Shown here: positions 30,837 to 36,809 of the stretch, piece after piece
How positions within the stretch are numbered: position 1 is the first letter of the stretch
Layout of the letters: every line of letters starts with the position of its first letter
DNA from: Candidatus Gallacutalibacter pullicola
GTDB taxonomy: Bacteria; Bacillota; Clostridia; Oscillospirales; Acutalibacteraceae
Assembly: GCA_018712265.1 (NCBI GenBank)
Contig: DVHF01000037.1
Span: 1-36,809 of the forward strand
Length of the DNA: 36,809 nt
Reading direction: 5' to 3'
The notes under the pieces: generated by a model
The model's input: the letters and a program-made list of their open reading frames with translations, nothing else
Told to the model about the DNA's origin: nothing
The model's database searches: none
Made by a program: the position numbers and the translations under genes

Positions 30837-31637
30837 ATGCTGGATGCGCTGCACCGGGAATTTGTCTACATATGGTATTATTTTACAGTCCAGCTCGAGC
30901 AGATTTTCGGGTACTGGGTGCTCGGGATGGTGATCGGCTCCGCCGTGTCCGTTTTTGCGAAGGATTCCATCCACAATGCGTTCCGCGCCCTGCGGGGAAA
31001 GCGGATCGGGATCCTCGGCATCGCCGCGGCAAGCGCGCTGGGTATCGCGTCGCCCCTGTGCATGTACGGGACCATCCCGATCGCCTCGTCGTTTTCGCGC
31101 GGCGGCATGGAGGACAGCTGGCTCGCGGCGTTTATGATGTCGTCCATCCTGCTCAACCCGCAGCTGATCGTATACAGCGCGGCGCTCGGCGGGACGGTGC
31201 TCACAGTGCGGATCGTCTCCTGCTTCCTCTGCGGGATCGCCGCCGGGCTGCTGATCCGGTTTTTCTACCGCGGCAGGCAGTTCTTCGACTTCCACGGCTT
31301 TGCGGAGAAGCCGGGACGCGATACGGATCCCAACCTGCTGCTGCGGTTCCTGAAAAATCTCGGCAGGAACGTGAAGGCGACGGGGCCCTATTTTCTGATC
31401 GGCATCGTACTGTCCGCGCTGTTCCAGCGGTATGTCCCGGCGGACGCGATGACGGCGCTGTTCGGCGGGAACGAGGCGTTCGGCGTGCTGATGGCCGCGA
31501 CGGTGGGCGTGCCGCTGTACGCCTGCGGCGGCGGGACGATCCCGCTGCTCCAGCAGTGGTTGCTGGACGGGATGAGCGTCGGGAGCGCGGCGTCGTTCAT
31601 GATCACGGGCCTGCTTGTCAACTGTATTCTGTCATGA
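30837..31637 (+). CDS. Permease of the ArsP/DUF318 type, apparently shortened at the C-terminus
   Basis: This protein of about 266 residues has eight or so membrane helices. Two related motifs, SPLCMYGTIPIASSF and VPLYACGGGTIPLLQ, are typical of the COG0701 permease family, some members of which export organoarsenicals. It ends in SAASFMITGLLVNCILS. Family members usually continue after FMITG with PATKI and a further helix before a GLLVN-like end, so about 35-40 residues may be missing. ATG 30837 has AGGAGGG upstream. It is the last gene of the operon, with a terminator directly after it. Confidence 0.78.
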   Translation: MLDALHREFVYIWYYFTVQLEQIFGYWVLGMVIGSAVSVFAKDSIHNAFRALRGKRIGILGIAAASALGIASPLCMYGTIPIASSFSRGGMEDSWLAAFMMSSILLNPQLIVYSAALGGTVLTVRIVSCFLCGIAAGLLIRFFYRGRQFFDFHGFAEKPGRDTDPNLLLRFLKNLGRNVKATGPYFLIGIVLSALFQRYVPADAMTALFGGNEAFGVLMAATVGVPLYACGGGTIPLLQQWLLDGMSVGSAASFMITGLLVNCILS

Positions 31638-31641
31638 AAAA

Positions 31642-31683
31642 GCCTCCGGAACGGTTCATTCCCGTCCCGGAGGCCCATTTTTA
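31642..31683 (+). terminator. Terminator at the end of the redox operon
   Basis: GCCTCCGG (31642-31649) / CCGGAGGC (31667-31674) with an inner ACGG/CCGT pairing, then CATTTTTAT. It also lies 6 bp from the end of rex on the other strand. Confidence 0.85.
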
Positions 31684-31688
31684 TATTG

Positions 31689-32360
31689 TTATCCCCTGCC
31701 TGTAGGAGACTGCTTTTCCTCCGGCTGGCCGCAGTCGGAGAGCCGGTAGCACAGCGTCATGAGGCTGTCGTTGAGATGGACGTTTTCCACAATCGCGTCC
31801 GGATATTTCATCGATAGATCGAAGTGGCTGAAATTCCAGAAGCTGTGGATCCCCAGCGAATAAAGCTGATCGGAGAGCGAGCCCACCGCCTCGCGCGGGA
31901 TGCACAGCACCGCCATCACAGGCTTTTCCCGGCGGCAGAACTCATCGAGCGCCGCGATATCCTGCACGGGGATCCCCGCTAGGGAGATCCCGATTTTCTG
32001 CGGGGAATTGTCAAAAATCCCGCAGAGGCGGAAGCCGTTGACCGCAGTTGCCATATGTGCGGCGATCGCCCTGCCGAGGTTGCCGGCGCCGATCAGGATG
32101 GATTTATATTCATGGGATATCCCGAGGATATTCCCGATTTCCTCCTGCAGCTGGCTGACAATATAGCCGTAGCCCTGCTGTCCGAAGCCGCCGAAGCAGT
32201 TCAGATCCTGCCGGATCTGGGAGGCCGTCAGGCCCATCCGTTCCGAGAGCTCCTTGGAGGAAATCCGCGTTACCCCCATATTCTTCAAATGCGTCAGAAA
32301 GCGGTAGTAGCGCGGAAGCCTCCGTATGACAGACATGGAAATATTTTCGCGCTTAGACAT
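31689..32360 (-). CDS. rex: Redox-sensing transcriptional repressor
   Basis: This 223-residue DNA-binding protein senses the NADH/NAD+ ratio. The N-terminal winged helix (VIRRLPRYYRFL, SSKELSERMGLTASQIRQDLNCFG) and the Rossmann fold (SILIGAGNLGRAIAAHM, FDNSP) are typical. When NADH is high Rex leaves DNA and fermentation and respiration genes are expressed. ATG 32360 has AGGAG 8 bases upstream; a longer frame would cross a hairpin. It follows icd by 62 bp and is probably the last gene of an acn-icd-rex transcript. Confidence 0.95.
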   Translation of the reverse strand: MSKRENISMSVIRRLPRYYRFLTHLKNMGVTRISSKELSERMGLTASQIRQDLNCFGGFGQQGYGYIVSQLQEEIGNILGISHEYKSILIGAGNLGRAIAAHMATAVNGFRLCGIFDNSPQKIGISLAGIPVQDIAALDEFCRREKPVMAVLCIPREAVGSLSDQLYSLGIHSFWNFSHFDLSMKYPDAIVENVHLNDSLMTLCYRLSDCGQPEEKQSPTGRG

Positions 32361-32378
32361 CGTTACATCTCCTGAATA

Positions 32379-32408
32379 CGGGGGAGCGGGAAATGTGCCG
32401 CTCCCCCC
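32379..32408 (-). other. Intergenic hairpin between icd and rex
   Basis: A perfect stem GGGGGAGCGG / CCGCTCCCCC with a short loop. No T-tract follows on the minus strand, so it is more likely a processing or stability element than a terminator. It may lower rex expression relative to icd. Confidence 0.5.
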
Positions 32409-32422
32409 TGGTTTTCCCAAAA

Positions 32423-33634
32423 TTAAAGCAGGGCCTCCAGGCGCTTTGCAATCTCCTGCAAAAACGTCTCCGTATCGACGGACTGCTTGTTTTCCAGCGT
32501 GGAGAGCGCCGCCAGGTCGCCGGTCATGATGCCGTCCTCGATGGTCTGTACGGATGCCTGCTCCAGCTTGTCGGCGAAGGCGCACAGATCGGAGAGGCCG
32601 TCGAGCTCGCCGCGCTTGCGCAGCGCGCCCGTCCAGGCGAAGATCGTCGCGATCGAGTTGGTGGAGGTGCGCTCGCCCTTGAGGTACTTGTAGTAGTGGC
32701 GCGTCACCGTGCCGTGCGCCGCCTCATACTCATATGTGCCGTCCGGCGCGACGAGGACGCTCGTCATCAGGCCGAGGCTGCCGAACGCCGTTGCCACCAT
32801 GTCGGACATCACGTCGCCGTCGTAGTTCTTGCACGCCCAGATATAGCCGCCCTCGGAGCGGATCACGCGCGCAACGGCGTCGTCGATCAGCGTGTAGAAA
32901 TACGTGATGCCGGCTTCGTCGAATTTGGACTTATATTCAGCGTCAAAGATTTCCTGGAAAATATCCTTGAAGCGGTGATCGTACGTCTTGGAGATGGTGT
33001 CCTTCGTAGCGAACCAGAGATCCTGCTTCGTATCGAGCGCGAAATTGAAGCACGAGCGCGCAAAGCTCTCGATGCTCGCGTCGATATTGTGCAGCCCCTG
33101 CACGATGCCGGCGGTCTTGAAATCGAGGATTTTCTCGCGCTTTTCGGAGCCGTCCGGGAGCGTGACGACAAGCTCCGCCTTGGAACCGGCGGGAGCCTTC
33201 ATTTCCACATTCTTATACACGTCGCCGTACGCGTGACGGGCGATGGTGATGGGCTTTTTCCAGTTCGGGATGAACGGGGTGATGCCTTTCACAAGGATCG
33301 GCGCGCGGAACACCGTGCCGTCGAGGAGGGCGCGGATCGTGCCGTTGGGGGATTTCCACATCTCGTGCAGGTTGTATTCCTTGACGCGGGCGGCGTTCGG
33401 GGTGATGGTGGCGCATTTGACGGCCACGCCGTATTTTTTCGTCGCGTTGGCGGAATCCACCGTGACCTGATCGCGCGTTTTGTCGCGGTTTTCCAGGCCC
33501 AGATCGTAATATTCGGTTTTCAGATCCACGTGCGGCAGGATCAGGATATCCTTGATCATTTTCCAGATCACGCGGGTCATTTCATCGCCGTCCATCTCGA
33601 CGAGCGGGGTTTTCATCAGAATCTTGTCAGACAT
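32423..33634 (-). CDS. icd: NADP-dependent isocitrate dehydrogenase
   Basis: This homodimeric, eukaryote-like type of IDH oxidises isocitrate to 2-oxoglutarate, giving NADPH. It has about 403 residues. Motifs: [13 protein letters not shown] at the N-terminus, [17 protein letters not shown] (substrate loop), [20 protein letters not shown] (metal-binding Asp) and [16 protein letters not shown], whose TRH supports NADP use. Two adjacent ATGs exist; GGAG is 4 bases from 33637 and 7 bases from 33634, so I prefer the second. It lies downstream of acn and upstream of rex. With acn it makes 2-oxoglutarate for glutamate synthesis. Confidence 0.93.
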   Translation of the reverse strand: MSDKILMKTPLVEMDGDEMTRVIWKMIKDILILPHVDLKTEYYDLGLENRDKTRDQVTVDSANATKKYGVAVKCATITPNAARVKEYNLHEMWKSPNGTIRALLDGTVFRAPILVKGITPFIPNWKKPITIARHAYGDVYKNVEMKAPAGSKAELVVTLPDGSEKREKILDFKTAGIVQGLHNIDASIESFARSCFNFALDTKQDLWFATKDTISKTYDHRFKDIFQEIFDAEYKSKFDEAGITYFYTLIDDAVARVIRSEGGYIWACKNYDGDVMSDMVATAFGSLGLMTSVLVAPDGTYEYEAAHGTVTRHYYKYLKGERTSTNSIATIFAWTGALRKRGELDGLSDLCAFADKLEQASVQTIEDGIMTGDLAALSTLENKQSVDTETFLQEIAKRLEALL

Positions 33635-33704
33635 CATATCACTCCAATCCGAAAGTAAACCATCCGCCCCCGGACAGCGCAGGCCGCCCGGGGGGAGGAT
33701 CCGA

Positions 33705-35636
33705 TCAGTTATTTTCCCTTGTATAATTCAGCAGGCCGCCTGCCAGAACCATCGCGCGCTGGCGATCGGTGAGCACAGCCTCCGCTTCAAATTCCGTACC
33801 CTTTGTCACGTTCTTCACGATCACCTTGCCGTGATTGGCAATCGCGCCGCGGATATCCGGGAGCTCCAGCTCGTCCATCTGATCGATGGCGTCGTAATCA
33901 GCCTTGTCCTTGAATATCAGCGGGAGGATCCCGGCGTTGGCGAGGTTGGCGCAGTGGATGCGCGCAAAGGACTTGACGAGCACCGCCTTGATCCCCAGGT
34001 ACAGCGGGACAAGCGCGGCGTGCTCGCGGGACGAGCCCTGGCCGTAGTTCTCGCCGCCGACGACAATTCCCTTGCCCTCCCGACGGCAGCGCTCCGGGAA
34101 CTCCTTGTCGCACACAGCGAAGCAGAAATTCGACATATACGGGATGTTGGAGCGGTACGGCAGGATCTTGGATCCGGCCGGCATGATGTGGTCTGTGGTG
34201 ATGTTGTCCCCTACCTTGAGGATCGCTTTTGCGGCGATGGTTTCCTCCAGCGGGCCGCTGGTCGGGAACGGCTTGATGTTCGGACCGCGCAGGATCTCCA
34301 CGCTGCCGGCCTCCTCCGCGGGAGCGGGCGGGACGATCATGTTGTCGTTGATGAGGAAGTGCTCCGGCATCGGAATCGCGGATTCCTCGCCAAGCGCCTG
34401 CGGGTTGGTGAGAACGCCGGTGAGGGCGGAAGCGGCGGCCGTCTCCGGGCTGACCAGATAGACCTGTCCGTCCGCTGTGCCGGAACGTCCCTCAAAGTTG
34501 CGGTTGAACGTGCGCAGCGAGATGCCGTGCGAGTTCGGGGACAGGCCCATGCCGATACACGGTCCGCAGGCACATTCGAGGATACGCGCACCGGCAGCGA
34601 TCAGATCGGCGAGCGCGCCGTTCTGGGCGAGCATATTGTAGACCTGCTTGGAGCCGGGGGCGATCGCGAGGCTTACGTCGGGATGCACCGTCTTGCCCTT
34701 GAGGATGGACGCGACGCGCATCAGATCGAGGTAGGAGGAATTGGTGCAGGAACCGATGCACACCTGATCCACCTTGATTTTCCCGATTTCATCGATCGTC
34801 TTGACATTATCGGGGCTGTGCGGGCAGGCTGCCATCGGGACGAGGGACGCGAGATCGATCTCGTACGTCTCGTCGTACACGGCGTCGGGATCGGAGGAGA
34901 GCTCCGTCCAGTCACTGCCGCGGCCCTGCGCTTCCAGGAACGCGCGGGTCACTTCATCGGACGGGAAGATGGAGGTCGTCGCGCCGAGCTCCGCGCCCAT
35001 ATTGGTGATGGTGGCGCGCTCCGGTACGGTCAGGGACGCAACGCCGTCGCCGCCGTATTCGATGATTTTGCCTACGCCGCCCTTGACGGACAGCAGGCGC
35101 AGAACTTCCAGAATAATATCCTTTGCGGAAACCCATGCCGGGAGCTTGCCGTGCAGGTTGATGCGCACCATCTTCGGCATGGAAATATAGTAGGGGCCGC
35201 CGCCCATAGCCACGGCGACATCCATACCGCCCGCGCCCATCGCCAGCATACCGATGCCGCCGCCGGTGGGGGTGTGGCTGTCGGAGCCGATCAGCGTCTT
35301 GCCGGGGATGCCGAACCGCTCGAGGTGCACCTGATGGCAGATACCGTTGCCCGGACGGGAGAACCAGATCCCGTGCTTTTTGGCGATCGACTGGATAAAG
35401 CGGTGATCGTCGGCGTTTTCAAACCCTGTCTGGAGGGTGTTGTGATCGATATACGCGACACTGCGCTCTGTCTTGACGCGCGGCACGCCCATCGCCTCAA
35501 ATTCCAGATAAGCCATGGTACCGGTGGCATCCTGCGTCAAGGTCTGATCAATTTTCAGGCCGATGTCGCTCCCCACAGTCATCTCCCCGCTGACGAGGTG
35601 TGACTGGATGATCTTTTGTGCAATCGTAAGCCCCAT
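33705..35636 (-). CDS. acn: Aconitate hydratase
   Basis: This 643-residue [4Fe-4S] enzyme interconverts citrate and isocitrate. The cluster ligands lie in [11 protein letters not shown] and [10 protein letters not shown]. The N-terminal [14 protein letters not shown], the [24 protein letters not shown] segment and the C-terminal swivel [17 protein letters not shown] are clear. ATG 35636 has AGGAG 9-10 bases upstream; an earlier in-frame ATG has no such site. The stop is 70 bp from icd, with a CCCCCGG/CCGGGGG hairpin in between, so the two are probably co-transcribed. No citrate synthase gene is in the window. Confidence 0.95.
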   Translation of the reverse strand: MGLTIAQKIIQSHLVSGEMTVGSDIGLKIDQTLTQDATGTMAYLEFEAMGVPRVKTERSVAYIDHNTLQTGFENADDHRFIQSIAKKHGIWFSRPGNGICHQVHLERFGIPGKTLIGSDSHTPTGGGIGMLAMGAGGMDVAVAMGGGPYYISMPKMVRINLHGKLPAWVSAKDIILEVLRLLSVKGGVGKIIEYGGDGVASLTVPERATITNMGAELGATTSIFPSDEVTRAFLEAQGRGSDWTELSSDPDAVYDETYEIDLASLVPMAACPHSPDNVKTIDEIGKIKVDQVCIGSCTNSSYLDLMRVASILKGKTVHPDVSLAIAPGSKQVYNMLAQNGALADLIAAGARILECACGPCIGMGLSPNSHGISLRTFNRNFEGRSGTADGQVYLVSPETAAASALTGVLTNPQALGEESAIPMPEHFLINDNMIVPPAPAEEAGSVEILRGPNIKPFPTSGPLEETIAAKAILKVGDNITTDHIMPAGSKILPYRSNIPYMSNFCFAVCDKEFPERCRREGKGIVVGGENYGQGSSREHAALVPLYLGIKAVLVKSFARIHCANLANAGILPLIFKDKADYDAIDQMDELELPDIRGAIANHGKVIVKNVTKGTEFEAEAVLTDRQRAMVLAGGLLNYTRENN

Positions 35637-35711
35637 AATTTTATTTCTCCTTTCCATATTGGACGAGCGCCGTTTTCCGCCCGGCCGCGCCGGGGATGTC
35701 CGTCAAACGGC

Positions 35712-35730
35712 CCGGGAACAAGGTTCCCGG
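35712..35730 (-). other. Perfect hairpin in the acn leader
   Basis: CCGGGAAC (35712-35719), loop AAG, GTTCCCGG (35723-35730): an 8-bp stem with a three-base loop. It lies about 5-30 nt into the predicted acn mRNA. It could stabilise the 5' end or be an operator; there is no T-tract. Confidence 0.6.
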
Positions 35731-35741
35731 ATATATCTCTA

Positions 35742-35770
35742 ATTATGTATTAGATTTGTAAAATTGTCAA
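35742..35770 (-). promoter_or_regulatory. Promoter of acn-icd-rex
   Basis: On the minus strand TTGACA (35765-35770), a 17-bp spacer and CATAAT (35742-35747). I looked for a Rex site of the TTGTGAANNNNTTCACAA form and saw none; the AGATT...AATCT symmetry around the spacer is only partial. Confidence 0.8.
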
Positions 35771-35797
35771 TCTTTTCACGGAGCACGGCAGGGAAAA

Positions 35798-36739
35798 TCA
35801 GATAAAACCGAGCTGTTTGAGCGCGAAAATCCAGAAAAACATGGTGATGATGGAAAACAGGGATCCCAGAACCACCAGATGCCCGGCAAGCTCGCTGTCG
35901 CCGCCCATCTGCTGGGCCATAGTGAAGGAGGATACCGCTGTGGGGGATCCGAACAGCGCGAGCAGCGCCACAAGCTCTGCATCGCGGAAGCCCATAGCGA
36001 TGGCGATCGGCAGGAAAATCGCCGGGACAAGGATAAGCTTTCCGGCGACGCCGATAATAATTTCGCGAAGGCGGTCGCGCACGGCGGAGAAGGCAAACGA
36101 CGCGCCGAGGATCATCAAACCGAGCGGGGTGGCCACGCTGCCGATGTCGGTGAGGACGTCGTCCAGCACGGTGGGGATTTTCAGGCCGCTGAACAGGAAG
36201 ATCAGCGCCAGTACCGATGCGATAATCAGCGGGTTGGTGACGATCCCCTTGAGGATCTTCTTCCAGTCAAACTTCCCGCTGCCGCTGAAAATCTCCAGCG
36301 CCGCGACGGAAAAGACGTTGAAGATCGGGATAATCACAGCGATCAGCAGGGCGGCGATCCCTCCGGCCTCCTCTCCGTACAGGGAGATGGTGACGGGCAG
36401 GCCGAAAATGATGAAGTTGCTGCGGAAAATCCCCTGGATCAGCACGCCGCGCCGGGCATTTATCTTTTCGGCCAGGCAGATCACGGCGAACGTGAGGAAG
36501 AAAGAGATGATCACGCACACAGGTGCAAAGATCATCAGGCGCGGCCGGATGGTGCCGTTCAGATCGCAGTGGTAGACGTTGCAGAACAGCAGTACAGGCA
36601 GGAATACGCGGAACACGACGTTGTTCAGCTGTTTCACCGTGCTGTCGCTCACCAGATGGACGGAGCGCAGAAAAAGGCCCAGCATCATCATGATGAGAAG
36701 CGGCAGCACGACTTCAAAGGACAGTATCAGGTTCTCCAT
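35798..36739 (-). CDS. AEC family transporter
   Basis: This 313-residue permease has about ten membrane helices. Family-like stretches include VFRVFLPVLLFCNVYH near the N-terminus, SNFIIFGLPVTISLYGEE, and VATPLGLMILGASFAFS. It belongs to the same family as the permease at 370-1320 but is clearly distinct. The neighbouring acn and icd genes make a dicarboxylate or tricarboxylate substrate possible, but this is context only. ATG 36739 has AAGGGAG about 8 bases upstream. I see no convincing terminator after it, so read-through into acn is possible. A TATACT at about 36772-36777 could be its -10. Confidence 0.85.
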   Translation of the reverse strand: MENLILSFEVVLPLLIMMMLGLFLRSVHLVSDSTVKQLNNVVFRVFLPVLLFCNVYHCDLNGTIRPRLMIFAPVCVIISFFLTFAVICLAEKINARRGVLIQGIFRSNFIIFGLPVTISLYGEEAGGIAALLIAVIIPIFNVFSVAALEIFSGSGKFDWKKILKGIVTNPLIIASVLALIFLFSGLKIPTVLDDVLTDIGSVATPLGLMILGASFAFSAVRDRLREIIIGVAGKLILVPAIFLPIAIAMGFRDAELVALLALFGSPTAVSSFTMAQQMGGDSELAGHLVVLGSLFSIITMFFWIFALKQLGFI

Positions 36740-36789
36740 TTTTCAGACTCCCTTTAGCAAAAGATGTTATTTAGTATACCACAATCCAC

Positions 36790-36809
36790 ACAAAGAGAAA
36801 AGCCCAGGC
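36790..36809 (-). terminator. Truncated terminator at the right edge
   Basis: Read on the minus strand, GCCTGGGC is followed by TTTTCTCTTT. This looks like the right arm and T-tract of a terminator whose left arm lies beyond the edge, ending an upstream leftward gene. Confidence 0.4.

Noticed and set aside
33552-35603. Long open frame on the plus strand opposite acn (about 680 residues), and similar ones opposite icd and hisZ
   Set aside because: They are mirror images of conserved genes with strong codon bias; composition is His/Arg/Asp-rich with no domain and no ribosome-binding site.
35737-35775. Rex operator before acn
   Set aside because: TTGACAATTTTACAA has similar ends but the wrong length and spacing for a Rex site.
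1-36809. tRNA or rRNA genes
   Set aside because: I saw no cloverleaf with CCA-adjacent acceptor stem or conserved rRNA segment on either strand; a dedicated search was not possible.

Overview
The window looks like the chromosome of a moderately GC-rich anaerobic Firmicute (Clostridia, probably close to Oscillospiraceae). The evidence is strong AGGAGG-type ribosome-binding sites, TTGACA/TATAAT promoters, a short HisG with HisZ, hybrid-cluster protein with a ferredoxin partner, Rex, and Gram-positive LexA- and Zur-type operators. I see no rRNA, tRNA, CRISPR array or prophage.

Layout. (1) 1-2030: the promoter and LexA-like operators of a leftward gene beyond the left edge, an AEC-family permease, and a small zinc-ribbon membrane protein. 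(2) 2057-4676: a zinc ABC importer (znuA, znuC, znuB) behind a Zur-type box. (3) 4684-11951: the histidine genes hisZ-G-D-C-B and hisA-I-E. The first five are bracketed by two near-identical inverted repeats of about 450-490 bp, and hisH and hisF are absent. (4) 11969-15465, leftward: an rRNA/tRNA pseudouridine synthase, a CsoR-type repressor and a metal P1B-ATPase with a CsoR-like operator. (5) 15481-18206: a repeat cluster, a MITE-like element and a Sel1-repeat protein. (6) 18481-20813: cobK, an aminoglycoside 6-adenylyltransferase-like gene and a DUF434-type gene. (7) 20823-23935, leftward: hcp, its ferredoxin partner and a VOC protein. (8) 24519-31637: a PAP2 phosphatase, a broken lipoprotein-flavodoxin gene, a C39-like peptidase lipoprotein, and a redox cluster (DUF362-type lipoprotein, cupin, FMN reductase-like flavoprotein, aldo/keto reductase, carboxymuconolactone decarboxylase-like protein, permease). 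(9) 31689-36739, leftward: rex, icd, acn and a second AEC permease.

The most unusual content is in the intergenic repeats. A unit of about 101-104 bp occurs upstream of three unrelated genes (starts at 1545, 15465 and 23935), always in the same orientation relative to the gene. Every full unit carries an extended -10 promoter core (TGNTATAAT) followed by a hairpin-rich leader, so it looks like a portable promoter/leader. Its flanking modules are shared with the inverted repeats around the his genes. A separate pair of 129-bp tandem hairpin repeats forms the 3' end of hcp and shares one hairpin with the his-flanking repeat. These appear to be one mosaic family of palindromic modules that I cannot match to a named element. 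A second candidate is a shared operator-like motif, with identical spacing to the -10, in front of the broken flavodoxin gene and the DUF362-type gene.
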